Program-made: the position numbers and the translations under genes
Source: Mycolicibacterium stellerae
GTDB lineage: Bacteria; Actinomycetota; Actinomycetes; Mycobacteriales; Mycobacteriaceae
Length of the DNA: 64,000 bases
Reading direction: 5' to 3'
Assembly (NCBI RefSeq): GCF_003719305.1
Contig: NZ_RARC01000001.1
Span: 62,001-126,000 of the forward strand
Shown: positions 16,435-25,788 of the stretch, piece by piece
How positions within the stretch are numbered: position 1 is the first letter of the stretch
Layout: every line of letters starts with the position of its first letter
The notes under the pieces: generated by a model
What the model saw: only the letters and a program-made list of their open reading frames with translations
What the model was told of the DNA's origin: nothing
Database searches by the model: none

Positions 16435-18578
16435 TGTCTGCACCCGCAATCGACACCGCTGAGGCAACGCAGCCGAAATCGAACGCGCCCAAGCGAGTTC
16501 AGGGCGGCTTGCTCGACCCGAAGATGCTGTGGAAGTCGATGCCCGACGCGCTGCGCAAGCTCGATCCGCGCACGCTTTGGCGCAACCCGGTCATGTTCAT
16601 CGTCGAGATCGGCGCGGCGTGGAGCACGATCCTGGCGATCCTGGAGCCCTCCTGGTTCGCCTGGCTCATCGTGGTGTGGCTGTGGCTGACGGTGATCTTC
16701 GCCAACCTGGCTGAGGCCGTCGCCGAGGGCCGCGGCAAGGCGCAGGCCGAAAGCCTGCGCAGGACGAAGACGGCCACCATGGCACGCCGCCTCGCCGGGT
16801 GGGAGCCCGGCAGCAAGGGCCACGAAGAGGAAGTCGCCGCACCGCTGCTGCAGCAGGGCGACATCGTGGTAGTGGAAGCCGGCCAGACGATCCCCGGCGA
16901 CGGTGACGTCGTCGAAGGCATCGCGTCCGTTGATGAGTCCGCCATCACCGGCGAGTCCGCACCCGTCATCCGCGAGTCTGGCGGCGACCGCTCCGCGGTC
17001 ACCGGCGGTACCACCGTGTTGTCGGACCGCATCGTCGTGCGGATCACGCAGAAGCCGGGCGAGAGCTTCATCGACCGGATGATCGCCCTCGTCGAAGGCG
17101 CCAACCGGCAGAAGACACCGAACGAGATCGCGCTCAACATCCTGCTGGCCTCGCTGACGATCATCTTCGTGTTCGCCGTCGCCACGCTGCAGCCGCTGGC
17201 GATCTACTCCAAGATGAACAACCCCGGCGTTCCGGACACGTTGGCGCTCAACGGTAACGGCGTGACCGGCATCGTTATGGTTTCGCTGCTCGTCTGTCTC
17301 ATCCCAACCACGATCGGGGCGTTGCTGTCAGCGATCGGCATCGCTGGAATGGACCGACTTGTGCAGCGCAACGTGCTGGCCATGTCCGGTCGCGCCGTGG
17401 AAGCCGCCGGTGACGTCAACACCCTGCTGCTCGACAAGACCGGCACGATCACGCTCGGCAACCGACAGGCGGCGGCGTTCGTGCCGCTGGCCGGCGTGAC
17501 TCCCGAGGCTCTAGCCGACGCGGCTCAGCTGTCAAGCCTCGCCGACGAAACTCCGGAAGGTCGCTCCATCGTCGTGTTCGCCAAACAGGAATACGGCCTG
17601 CGTGCACGCAGTCAGGGCGAGCTGGCCCATGCCCACTGGGTCGAATTCAGCGCTACCACAAGGATGTCCGGTGTCGACGTGGACGACCACCGGTTGCGCA
17701 AGGGCGCGGCGAGCTCGGTGGCCGAATGGGTGCGCAGCGAAGGTGGCGAGGTGCCCATCCAGCTGGGCGACATCGTCGACGGCATCTCCGCCGCAGGCGG
17801 CACACCGCTGGTCGTCGGCCAGGTCCAGAATGGGAAGGCCGAAGTGCTCGGCGTCATTCATCTCAAGGACGTCGTCAAGCAGGGCATGCGTGAGCGGTTC
17901 GACGAGATGCGCCGGATGGGCATCCGCACGGTGATGATCACCGGTGACAACCCTTTGACCGCCAAGGCCATTGCCGACGAGGCCGGCGTCGACGACTTCC
18001 TCGCGGAGGCGACGCCTGAGGACAAAATGGCGCTGATCAAGAAGGAACAGGCGGGCGGCAAGCTGGTCGCGATGACCGGCGACGGCACCAACGACGCACC
18101 GGCGCTCGCACAGGCCGACGTCGGCGTGGCGATGAATACCGGCACGTCGGCGGCCAAAGAGGCCGGCAACATGGTCGACCTCGACTCCGACCCGACCAAG
18201 CTGATCGAGATCGTCGAGATCGGCAAGCAGTTGTTGATCACCCGCGGTGCGCTCACGACGTTCTCGATCGCCAACGACATCGCGAAGTACTTCGCGATCA
18301 TCCCGGCGATGTTTGTCGGGCTGTTCCCCGGCCTGGATCTGCTGAACGTCATGCGGTTGCACAGCCCACAGTCGGCGATCCTGTCCGCGGTGATCTTCAA
18401 CGCGATCATCATCATCGCGCTGATTCCGTTGTCGTTGCGGGGTGTTCGGTATACGCCCGCCAGCGCGTCAAAGCTGTTGAGCCGCAATCTCTACATCTAC
18501 GGACTCGGCGGGATCATCGCCCCGTTCGTCGGCATCAAGCTCATCGACCTGGTAGTCCAACTCTTCCCGGGAATGTGA
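16434..18578 (+). CDS. kdpB: K+-transporting P-type ATPase catalytic subunit KdpB
   Basis: 714 residues, P-type ATPase. The phosphorylation motif [14 protein letters not shown] lies near residue 334, the actuator loop [10 protein letters not shown] near 175, and the hinge [20 protein letters not shown] near 550. Slightly longer than the E. coli enzyme because of an N-terminal extension ([16 protein letters not shown]). It forms the KdpFABC high-affinity K+ pump with its neighbours and is 2 bp from kdpC. Regulation is expected through KdpDE downstream. Confidence 0.97.
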   Translation: MSAPAIDTAEATQPKSNAPKRVQGGLLDPKMLWKSMPDALRKLDPRTLWRNPVMFIVEIGAAWSTILAILEPSWFAWLIVVWLWLTVIFANLAEAVAEGRGKAQAESLRRTKTATMARRLAGWEPGSKGHEEEVAAPLLQQGDIVVVEAGQTIPGDGDVVEGIASVDESAITGESAPVIRESGGDRSAVTGGTTVLSDRIVVRITQKPGESFIDRMIALVEGANRQKTPNEIALNILLASLTIIFVFAVATLQPLAIYSKMNNPGVPDTLALNGNGVTGIVMVSLLVCLIPTTIGALLSAIGIAGMDRLVQRNVLAMSGRAVEAAGDVNTLLLDKTGTITLGNRQAAAFVPLAGVTPEALADAAQLSSLADETPEGRSIVVFAKQEYGLRARSQGELAHAHWVEFSATTRMSGVDVDDHRLRKGAASSVAEWVRSEGGEVPIQLGDIVDGISAAGGTPLVVGQVQNGKAEVLGVIHLKDVVKQGMRERFDEMRRMGIRTVMITGDNPLTAKAIADEAGVDDFLAEATPEDKMALIKKEQAGGKLVAMTGDGTNDAPALAQADVGVAMNTGTSAAKEAGNMVDLDSDPTKLIEIVEIGKQLLITRGALTTFSIANDIAKYFAIIPAMFVGLFPGLDLLNVMRLHSPQSAILSAVIFNAIIIIALIPLSLRGVRYTPASASKLLSRNLYIYGLGGIIAPFVGIKLIDLVVQLFPGM

Positions 18579-18579
18579 A

Positions 18580-19488
18580 ATGAATTTCTCTAGCCTTGTT
18601 CGTCAGCACTGGGCCGCACTGCGGGCGCTTCTGGTGCTCACCATGATCGTCGGCCTCGCCTACCCGCTGCTGATTTGGCTGATCGCCCAAATTCCGGGAC
18701 TGCGGGCCAACGCCAACGGATCGATCGTCGAGGTGGACGGAAGGCCGGTCGGCAGCAAGCTGATCGGGCAGTCGTTCGCCGACAGCGACGGCAACCCGCT
18801 GCCGGAGTACTTCCAGAGCCGGCCGTCGGCGGCCGGTGACGGTTACGACCCCATGGCCACCAGTGCGAGCAACCTCGGGCCCGAGAGCATCGTCGACACA
18901 GCGGGCGATCCGTCTCTGCCCGAGGACGACAACGGTGCCAAGTCCAGCCTGCTCACCCTGGTCTGCTCACGCAGCGCCGCGGTCGGCGCCCTCGAAGGCG
19001 TGGACGGCTCGCGGCCGTTCTGCACGGGCGACGGGGTCGGCGCCGTGCTGTCGGTGATCGGCCCGCGCGACTCGCGCGGCAACGTCGTGCAGCCGACCAG
19101 GGTCGTCAGCGTCAACCAACCGTGCGACACGACCAAGACACCGTTCCTCGACACCTACGAGGGGGTACGCGTCGAGTGTGCCAAGTACGGCGAGGACTAC
19201 AGCGTGGGCCAGATCGTGCCGATCCGCGGCAGCGCTCCGGCCGATCCGGTCGTGCCGCCCGACGCCGTCACCGCCAGTGCCAGCGGCCTTGACCCGAACA
19301 TCTCGATCGCCTATGCCGACCTGCAGGTCAATCGGGTGGCCAAGGCCCGCGGTGTCAGTGCGGATTTGATCCGGCAGGCCGTGGCCGACCACTCCGACGG
19401 ACGGTCGCTCGGGATCTTCGGTGAGCCAAGGGTCAACGTGCTCGAGCTCAACCTCGAACTGGACCAGAAGTATCCCGCCAAGGCCTGA
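18580..19488 (+). CDS. kdpC: K+-transporting ATPase subunit KdpC
   Basis: 302 residues: one N-terminal membrane helix (ALLVLTMIVGLAYPLLIWLIAQI) and a large periplasm-facing domain. Family marks are GSKLIGQSF, YFQSRPSAAGDGYDP, ASNLGPES, and the C-terminal ARGVSADLIRQAVADHSDGRSLGIFGEPRVNVLELNLELD. It is about 100 residues longer than the E. coli protein because of a central insertion with three cysteines, seen also in other actinobacteria. It assists K+ transfer within KdpFABC. Confidence 0.95.
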   Translation: MNFSSLVRQHWAALRALLVLTMIVGLAYPLLIWLIAQIPGLRANANGSIVEVDGRPVGSKLIGQSFADSDGNPLPEYFQSRPSAAGDGYDPMATSASNLGPESIVDTAGDPSLPEDDNGAKSSLLTLVCSRSAAVGALEGVDGSRPFCTGDGVGAVLSVIGPRDSRGNVVQPTRVVSVNQPCDTTKTPFLDTYEGVRVECAKYGEDYSVGQIVPIRGSAPADPVVPPDAVTASASGLDPNISIAYADLQVNRVAKARGVSADLIRQAVADHSDGRSLGIFGEPRVNVLELNLELDQKYPAKA

Positions 19489-19496
19489 CGTCACCG

Positions 19497-22076
19497 GTGG
19501 ATGATGAGCGTGTGAGCACGGCCGATCAATCCGTGGCCGACCGGCCCGACTACCGCAAGAAACGCGGTGAGCTGCGCATCTACCTCGGCGCAGCTCCCGG
19601 CGTCGGCAAGACCTTCGCCATGCTCGGCGAGGCTCATCGCCGGGTGGAACGCGGCACCGACGTGGTAGCCGCGGTGGTGGAGACACACGGCCGCAAGAAG
19701 ACCGCCGACCTGCTGTCGGGCATCGAGGTGGTCCCGCCTAAATACATCGAGTACCGCGGAAGCAGGTTTCCCGAACTCGACGTCGAGGCGGTGCGCAACC
19801 GCGCGCCTCAAGTCGTGCTCGTCGACGAGCTGGCCCACACCAATACCCCGGGTAGCAAGAATCCCAAGCGCTGGCAGGACGTCGAGGAGCTTCTCGACGC
19901 CGGGATCACCGTGATCACGACGGTCAACGTCCAGCACCTGGAGAGCCTCAACGACGTCGTCGCCCAGATCACCGGAATCGAACAGCAGGAGAAGGTACCC
20001 GACGAGATCGTCCGCGCGGCTGACCAGATAGAGCTTGTCGACATCACTCCGGAAGCGTTACGGCGCAGGCTCGCCCACGGGAACGTCTACGCGCCTGAGC
20101 GGGTCGACGCGGCGCTGTCCAACTACTTCCGCCGCGGCAACCTGACCGCACTGCGCGAGCTCGCGCTGCTGTGGCTGGCCGACCAGGTCGACGCCGCCCT
20201 TGAGAAGTACCGCGAAGAGAACCAGATCACCGCTACCTGGGAGGCCCGCGAGCGCGTCGTCGTCGCCGTCACCGGCGGACCGGAGTCGGAAACGTTGGTG
20301 CGCAGGGCATCTCGCATCGCATCCAAGTCGAGCGCCGAGTTGATGGTGGTCCATGTCGTGCGCGGCGACGGACTGTCCGGCATGTCCGCACCGCAGATGG
20401 GCAAGGTGCGCGAGCTGGCCACCAGCCTGGGCGCGACCCTGCACACCGTCGTCGGCGACGACGTGCCCACCGCGCTTTTGGATTTCGCCCGCGAGATGAA
20501 CGCCACCCAGCTGGTGCTCGGCACCTCCCGGCGGTCACGATGGGCGCGCATCTTCGACGAGGGTATCGGCGCGTCGGTCGTGCAGCAGTCGCAGAAGATC
20601 GACGTCCACATGGTCACGCATGACGAAGCCGCCGGTGACGGACTGTGGGCACGAATCTCGCCGCGGCAACAACATCTCACCTCTTGGCTTGCTGCACTTG
20701 TGGTTCCATCGGCCATCTGCGCATTGATCTCCTTGCTGCTAGACCCGTATCTCGGGATCGGCGGAGAGAGCGCCTTGTTCTTCATCGGCGTGCTCGTCGT
20801 AGCACTGCTCGGCGGTGTCGCACCGGCCACGCTGTCGGCCCTACTGTCTGGGGTGCTGCTGAACTTCTTCTTCACCAATCCGCGCCATACGTTCGTGATC
20901 AGCGAGCCCGACGCGGCCGTGACCATCGTGGTGTTGCTGCTCGTCGCAGTCGCAGTCGCGGCGCTCGTCGACGGAACGGCGAGCCGGGCCCGAGAGGCGA
21001 GGATGGCGTCGCAGGAGGCCGAACTGCTCGCCCTGTTCGCCGGATCCGTGCTCCGGGGTGCGGACCTCGAGACACTGCTGGAGCGGATCCGAGAAACGTA
21101 TTCCCAACGCGCCGTGAGCATGCTGCGGATTCGGGACGGCGAATCCGACGGCCATATCGTCGCCTGCGTGGGAAAGGATCCGTGCGCCGACGTGGACACC
21201 GCCGACACGGCCATCGAGGTCGGTGACGACGAGTTCTGGATGCTGATGTCCGGCCGCAGGCTCGCCGCCCGGGACCGCCGTGTGCTCGGCGCCGTCGCCA
21301 AGCAGGCGGCCGGGCTGGTCAAACAGCGCGAGCTGGTCGAGGAGGCGGGCAAGGCCGAAGCGATCGCGCAGGCCGACGAACTGCGCCGCTCGTTGCTGTC
21401 CGCGGTCAGTCACGACCTGCGGACACCGCTGGCCGCGGCCAAGGCGGCGGTGTCCAGCCTGCGGAGCGACGATATCGACTTCTCCGCCGAGGACACCGCC
21501 GAACTCCTCGCCACCATCGAAGAGTCGATCGACCAACTCACCGCGCTCGTCGGCAACCTGCTCGACTCGTCACGGCTGGCCGCCGGCGTGGTTCGGCCCG
21601 AACTGCGGCGTGTCTACCTCGAGGAGACGGTGCAGCGTGCGCTGCTCGGAATCAGTAGAGGTGTTACGGGTTTCGGCCGCCAAGGTATCGACCGGGTGAA
21701 GGTCGAAGTGGGCGACGCGGTGGCGATGGCCGACCCCGGCCTGCTCGAGCGGGTGCTGGCCAACCTCATCGACAACGCCTTGCGGTACGCACAGGACAGC
21801 GCGGTGCGCGTAACCGCGGGCCAGGTCGGCGACCGGGTGCTGATCGCCGTGGTCGACGAGGGACCGGGCATCCCCCGCGGCACCGAAGAGCAGTTGTTCG
21901 AACCGTTCCAGAGGCTCGGCGATCACGACAACAGCATCGGCGTCGGCCTCGGGCTATCCGTCGCCCATGGATTCGTCGAGGCGATGGGCGGGACCATCCA
22001 GGCCACCGACACACCGGGCGGCGGACTGACCGTCGAGATCGAACTGGCTGCGCCGCCGACGGGCGGCCCGGCATGA
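19497..22076 (+). CDS. kdpD: Osmosensitive K+ channel histidine kinase KdpD
   Basis: 859 residues. The domains run in order. The KdpD sensor has Walker A GAAPGVGKT at 31-39 and DELAHTN near 110. A Usp-like domain spans about 250-370 (VVVAVTGGPESETLVRRA, LGTSRRSRW). Four membrane helices (DUF4118) span about 395-500, followed by a GAF-like linker. The HisKA segment SAVSHDLRTPLAAAKAAV has the phospho-His near residue 639, and a HATPase domain (NLIDNALRYA, DEGPGIP, GVGLGLSVAHGFVEAMGG) completes the protein. It senses low K+ or osmotic stress and phosphorylates KdpE. GTG start (another GTG 15 bp in); the stop overlaps kdpE. Confidence 0.96.
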   Translation: MDDERVSTADQSVADRPDYRKKRGELRIYLGAAPGVGKTFAMLGEAHRRVERGTDVVAAVVETHGRKKTADLLSGIEVVPPKYIEYRGSRFPELDVEAVRNRAPQVVLVDELAHTNTPGSKNPKRWQDVEELLDAGITVITTVNVQHLESLNDVVAQITGIEQQEKVPDEIVRAADQIELVDITPEALRRRLAHGNVYAPERVDAALSNYFRRGNLTALRELALLWLADQVDAALEKYREENQITATWEARERVVVAVTGGPESETLVRRASRIASKSSAELMVVHVVRGDGLSGMSAPQMGKVRELATSLGATLHTVVGDDVPTALLDFAREMNATQLVLGTSRRSRWARIFDEGIGASVVQQSQKIDVHMVTHDEAAGDGLWARISPRQQHLTSWLAALVVPSAICALISLLLDPYLGIGGESALFFIGVLVVALLGGVAPATLSALLSGVLLNFFFTNPRHTFVISEPDAAVTIVVLLLVAVAVAALVDGTASRAREARMASQEAELLALFAGSVLRGADLETLLERIRETYSQRAVSMLRIRDGESDGHIVACVGKDPCADVDTADTAIEVGDDEFWMLMSGRRLAARDRRVLGAVAKQAAGLVKQRELVEEAGKAEAIAQADELRRSLLSAVSHDLRTPLAAAKAAVSSLRSDDIDFSAEDTAELLATIEESIDQLTALVGNLLDSSRLAAGVVRPELRRVYLEETVQRALLGISRGVTGFGRQGIDRVKVEVGDAVAMADPGLLERVLANLIDNALRYAQDSAVRVTAGQVGDRVLIAVVDEGPGIPRGTEEQLFEPFQRLGDHDNSIGVGLGLSVAHGFVEAMGGTIQATDTPGGGLTVEIELAAPPTGGPA

Positions 22077-22765
22077 CCGCAGCGAAGACCAAGGTGCTCG
22101 TTGTCGACGACGAGCCGCAGATCCTGCGGGCATTGCGGATCAACCTGTCCGTGCGTGGCTACGAGGTGGTCACCGCCGCAACCGGAGGCGGCGCGCTTCG
22201 TGCCGCCGCAGACGAGCACCCCGACGTCGTGATCCTGGACCTCGGCCTGCCCGACATGTCGGGCATCGACGTGATCGGCGGGCTACGGGGCTGGCTGACC
22301 GCGCCGATCATCGTGCTCTCGGCGCGCACCGACTCGGCCGACAAGGTCGAGGCACTCGATGCAGGCGCCGACGACTACGTCACCAAGCCCTTCGGCATGG
22401 ACGAGTTCCTGGCCCGGTTGCGCGCAGCGATCCGACGCGGGGCAGCCGCCGCGGAGACCGACGAGCCGGTCGTCGAAACCGCCTCGTTCACCGTGGATTT
22501 GGCGGCCAAGAAGGTGACGAAGAACGGCGTCGAGGTTCACCTGACGCCAACCGAATGGGGCATGCTGGAGATGCTGGTCCGCAACCGCGGCAAGCTCGTC
22601 GGTCGCGAGGAACTCCTCAAGGAGGTGTGGGGCCCGGCGTACGCGAAGGAGACCCACTATCTGCGGGTCTACCTCGCGCAGTTGCGGCGCAAGCTCGAGG
22701 ACGACCCGTCCCACCCCGTGCACCTGTTGACCGAAGCAGGCATGGGCTACCGCTTTCAGGCCTGA
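22073..22765 (+). CDS. kdpE: Response regulator KdpE
   Basis: 230 residues, OmpR/PhoB family. The receiver domain has acidic VVDDEP near residue 10, the phospho-acceptor in VILDLGLPDMSG (about residue 53) and the conserved Lys in DDYVTKPFG. A C-terminal winged helix follows (VHLTPTEWGMLEMLVRNRGKLV, TEAGMGYRFQA). The ATG overlaps the kdpD stop (ATGA). It activates kdp transcription. A strong inverted repeat closes the operon 10 bp downstream. Confidence 0.96.
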   Translation: MTAAKTKVLVVDDEPQILRALRINLSVRGYEVVTAATGGGALRAAADEHPDVVILDLGLPDMSGIDVIGGLRGWLTAPIIVLSARTDSADKVEALDAGADDYVTKPFGMDEFLARLRAAIRRGAAAAETDEPVVETASFTVDLAAKKVTKNGVEVHLTPTEWGMLEMLVRNRGKLVGREELLKEVWGPAYAKETHYLRVYLAQLRRKLEDDPSHPVHLLTEAGMGYRFQA

Positions 22766-22775
22766 CTTTCTCCGC

Positions 22776-22833
22776 CGAGCAGACGCAAAAGTACCCATTT
22801 TGGGCCCTCTGCGGGTACTTTTGCGTCTGCTCG
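22776..22833. terminator. Long perfect hairpin between convergent kdpE and hydrolase genes
   Basis: Two perfectly complementary 21-nt arms, 22776-22796 (beginning CGAGCAGACGCAAAAG) and 22813-22833 (ending TTTTGCGTCTGCTCG), enclose a 16-nt loop. It sits in the 75-bp gap between convergent genes, and each strand has an A- or T-run inside the stem. Most likely a bidirectional terminator. From memory, similar GCAGACGCAAAA stems recur between mycobacterial genes, so it may also be a dispersed repeat. Confidence 0.75.
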
Positions 22834-22840
22834 CGCTGGG

Positions 22841-23710
22841 TTAGTGAGCGGTCTCCTTGGTCTCCTCGGCGAGCGCGATCAGCTTCTTGCGCACCAGGTC
22901 CGGCCGCTCGTCGACGACGAAATGCCTGGTGTCGACGGATTCCACCGTGTAGTCGTCGGCTTTGACACTGTCCTGAGACACCATCGACGGACGGACGACT
23001 TCGTCGCCGGCGCCGTACAGCACCCTGATCGGCACGGTGGCACGACGTGTCTCTGGTTTCCATGCAGCAGAGGGCAACTCGCGAAGCAAGAACGTCCGGT
23101 AGGTATCCCTGCCCGCGCGCGCACACACCGGATCGCGAAACCGATCGGCGAAGATGGCGACATCAGGGGGATCGAGCTCGGCTCCTTCGCGCAGGAAGTA
23201 ATCAACCATTCGCGTGCGCCGTTGAAACGCGACACCGAACGTGGCGAGCGGCACTTGGTATGCCAATCGCCACAGATGCGGCAGGACAGCGCGCGGCGAC
23301 AGCCACGGATGAAAGATGTTCATCACGAGGTAGCCGTCAAATCGCTCCGGTGATTGCAACACCATCAGGTGACCGACGTAACCGCCCCAGTCATGACCCA
23401 CCAGCAGGACGCGGTCCAGCCCAAGCGCATCGAGGAGCGCCAGCACATCGGTGGCGACGTCCTCCTTCGCCCACTTGTGTGGAGCGGGCCCAGACCAGCC
23501 ATAGCCGGGGAGGTCGGGCGCGATGATCCGCAGCCCCGGCGGCGGGTCGGCCAGCAGGTCGCGATACTCCCAGTGGTGTTGCGGCCAGCCGTGAAGCGCG
23601 ACTACGGGGCGTCCATCGACGGGGCCTGCCTCGGTCACGTGAAAGCGCACCCCGTTGGCTTCGACGAATGAGCGACGCACCCCGTCGATCGGTGGTGGTT
23701 CAGAGGTCAT
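22841..23710 (-). CDS. Epoxide-hydrolase-like alpha/beta hydrolase
   Basis: 289 residues from the ATG giving MTSEPPPIDGVRRSFVEANG; longer frames are shadow. The oxyanion motif is HGWPQHHWEYRDLL and the nucleophile elbow is LLVGHDWGGYVG, with an Asp nucleophile as in epoxide hydrolases and haloalkane dehalogenases. The C-terminal His is in DTRHFVVDERP, and the acid is probably in YGAGDEVV. Similar to mycobacterial EphF-type enzymes. It would open an epoxide to a diol or hydrolyse a related small substrate. It is divergent from prpE. Confidence 0.8.
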   Translation of the reverse strand: MTSEPPPIDGVRRSFVEANGVRFHVTEAGPVDGRPVVALHGWPQHHWEYRDLLADPPPGLRIIAPDLPGYGWSGPAPHKWAKEDVATDVLALLDALGLDRVLLVGHDWGGYVGHLMVLQSPERFDGYLVMNIFHPWLSPRAVLPHLWRLAYQVPLATFGVAFQRRTRMVDYFLREGAELDPPDVAIFADRFRDPVCARAGRDTYRTFLLRELPSAAWKPETRRATVPIRVLYGAGDEVVRPSMVSQDSVKADDYTVESVDTRHFVVDERPDLVRKKLIALAEETKETAH

Positions 23711-23752
23711 GAATCGGACTATAGAGAACGCCTTCCGCGCTACGGTGCGGAT

Positions 23753-25624
23753 ATGTCCGGCTACCGTGAATTGTTCGACGCCAGCATCTCTGACCCCACG
23801 ACCTTCTGGGCCGACGCCGCCCGCGCGGTGACCTGGACGCGGGAACCGAAGCAGATCCTCGACGACTCGAACCCGCCGTTCTACCGCTGGTTCCCCGACG
23901 GGGAGCTCAACACGTGCGCCAACGCGCTGGATCGCCACGTCGAAGGCGGCCGAGGCGATCAGGCTGCGCTGATCTACGACTCGCCGGTGACCGGTTCGCA
24001 AGCCACGTTCACCTACCGCGAACTACTCGACCAGACAGCGCGGTTCGCGGGTGCGCTGCGCGGGCTCGGCGTCGGCAAGGGCGACCGCGTCGTCATCTAC
24101 ATGCCGATGATTCCCGAGGCCGTCATCGCGATGCTGGCGTGTGCGCGGCTCGGCGCCGTGCACTCGGTGGTGTTCGGCGGGTTCGCCGCCAGCGAGCTGG
24201 CCGCCCGCATCGACGACGCCAGGCCCGCCGCCATCGTCACGGCGTCCTGCGGCATCGAGCCGACCCGCACCGTCGACTACAAACCGATGATCGACGCCGC
24301 CCTCGACATCGCCAAGTACGCCCCGCCCGCATGCGTCATCGTGCAGCGAGACCAGCGGCCGTGCGAGCCCATCTCCGGGCGCGACCTCGACTGGAACGAC
24401 GTGATGGCCGACGCCGAGCCGGTCGATCCGGTGCCCGTGGCGGCCACCGACCCGCTGTATGTGCTCTACACATCGGGCACCACGGGCCGACCGAAGGGAA
24501 TCGTCCGCGACAACGGCGGGCACGCCGTCTCGCTGCTGTGGAGCATGCGGCACATCTACGACACCGAACCGGGCGACGTGTACTGGGCGGCCTCCGACGT
24601 GGGCTGGGTGGTCGGGCACTCCTACATCGTCTACGGCCCGCTGATGCTGGGCGCGACGAGCATGCTCTACGAGGGCAAGCCGGTCGGCACGCCGGATGCG
24701 GGCGCCTACTGGCGGGTGGCTGCCGAGCACGGCGTCAAGGCGATGTTCACCGCCCCGACCGCGATCCGCGCGATCAAGAAGGAAGACCCCGAAGGCACTC
24801 ATCTCGGCAAGCACGACCTGTCGAAGCTGCAGTATCTGTTCCAGGCGGGCGAACGCCTCGACCCCGGCACCTACCACTGGGCGTCCGAACGGCTTGGCAT
24901 CCCGGTCATCGACCACTGGTGGCAAACCGAGACCGGCTGGCCCGTCGCCGCCAACCCGATGGGCGTCGAGCACCTCGAGATCAAGCCGGGCTCGCCGACC
25001 GTGCCGATGCCGGGCTACGACGTGCGCATCCTGCGGCCGGACGGATCGCAAGCCGACCCGGGCGAAGAGGGCGCCATCTGTGTGAAGCTTCCGCTGCCGC
25101 CGGGCACGCTGCCGACGCTGTGGGGTGACGACGACCGCTACGTGGAGTCCTACCTATCCGCCTACCCCGGCTACTACCTGACCGGTGACGGCGGCTACAT
25201 CGACGACGACGGCTACCTGTACGTGATGGGGCGCACCGACGACGTCATCAACGTTGCGGGACACCGCATGTCGACCGGTTCGATCGAGGCGGTGCTTGCC
25301 GCTCACCCCGCGGTCGCGGAGTGCGCGGTGATCGGTGTCGCCGACGAGGTCAAGGGGCAGGTGCCGCGCGGCCTCGTGGTGCTCAAGTCGGGTGCGTCGG
25401 ACGAGGGCCTTGCCGACGAGCTGATCGCCGCCGTACGCGAGAACATCGGCGCCGTCGCCGTTTTCAAGGCCGTCGACGTCGTGCCCGCGTTGCCGAAGAC
25501 CCGATCGGGCAAGATCCTGCGCAAGACGATGCGCGGCATCGCCGACGGACGCGACGAACCTGTGCCGTCGACGATCGAGGACCCGGCGGTGCTCGAGACG
25601 CTCAAGCCGATACTCAAGGGCTGA
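23753..25624 (+). CDS. prpE: Propionate--CoA ligase (acetyl-CoA synthetase family)
   Basis: 623 residues, adenylate-forming family. The N-terminal ACAS segment (YRELFDASISDPTTFWADAARAVTW) is typical of PrpE/ACSS3 rather than AcsA. Core motifs are YTSGTTGRPKGIVRDNGGH (P-loop, A3), DHWWQTETGWP (A5, with the WWQTETG signature), YLTGDGGYIDDDGYLYVMGRTDDVINVAGHRMSTG (A7-A8), and the catalytic Lys in TRSGKILRKTMR (A10). It activates propionate (or a similar short acid) to its CoA ester. It stands alone, without the methylcitrate genes next to it. Confidence 0.9.
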   Translation: MSGYRELFDASISDPTTFWADAARAVTWTREPKQILDDSNPPFYRWFPDGELNTCANALDRHVEGGRGDQAALIYDSPVTGSQATFTYRELLDQTARFAGALRGLGVGKGDRVVIYMPMIPEAVIAMLACARLGAVHSVVFGGFAASELAARIDDARPAAIVTASCGIEPTRTVDYKPMIDAALDIAKYAPPACVIVQRDQRPCEPISGRDLDWNDVMADAEPVDPVPVAATDPLYVLYTSGTTGRPKGIVRDNGGHAVSLLWSMRHIYDTEPGDVYWAASDVGWVVGHSYIVYGPLMLGATSMLYEGKPVGTPDAGAYWRVAAEHGVKAMFTAPTAIRAIKKEDPEGTHLGKHDLSKLQYLFQAGERLDPGTYHWASERLGIPVIDHWWQTETGWPVAANPMGVEHLEIKPGSPTVPMPGYDVRILRPDGSQADPGEEGAICVKLPLPPGTLPTLWGDDDRYVESYLSAYPGYYLTGDGGYIDDDGYLYVMGRTDDVINVAGHRMSTGSIEAVLAAHPAVAECAVIGVADEVKGQVPRGLVVLKSGASDEGLADELIAAVRENIGAVAVFKAVDVVPALPKTRSGKILRKTMRGIADGRDEPVPSTIEDPAVLETLKPILKG

Positions 25625-25701
25625 TCTGCGGCGACGCAGGTCACAGCGCACGTCCGGGTATCGTCGAGAACAACGACCTGACCTGACGACGTAAGGGAGC
25701 A

Positions 25702-25788
25702 ATGAGTAGCGCCTCGCGCGCACCTCGAAGACCCGTCCCACCCCGGACCGACTGCAGTGAGACGTCTCCGGAGGTGGGAGCGTGCTGA
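25702..25788 (+). CDS. Proline-rich upstream ORF (28 aa) overlapping the first CNNM gene
   Basis: ATG close behind AAGGGAG opens a 28-codon frame ending TGA 7 bp inside the downstream gene (start 25782). The product begins MSSASRAPRRPVPPRTDC, with five prolines, four of them within residues 8-14. The codons for V12-P13-P14-R15 are the left arm of a stem that covers the downstream Shine-Dalgarno. This layout is that of a translation-responsive leader peptide. Coding status is inferred; the spacing between Shine-Dalgarno and ATG is short (2-4 nt). Confidence 0.5.
   Translation: MSSASRAPRRPVPPRTDCSETSPEVGAC
25736..25779 (+). promoter_or_regulatory. Leader stem sequestering the CNNM Shine-Dalgarno
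   Basis: TCCCACCCCGGA (25736-25747) pairs with TCCGGAGGTGGGA (25767-25779): 12 base pairs with one bulged A and a 19-nt loop. The right arm contains the GGAGG (25770-25774) that serves the GTG at 25782. The left arm is inside the proline-rich upstream ORF, so a ribosome halted on its Pro codons would free the downstream site. Confidence 0.6.
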
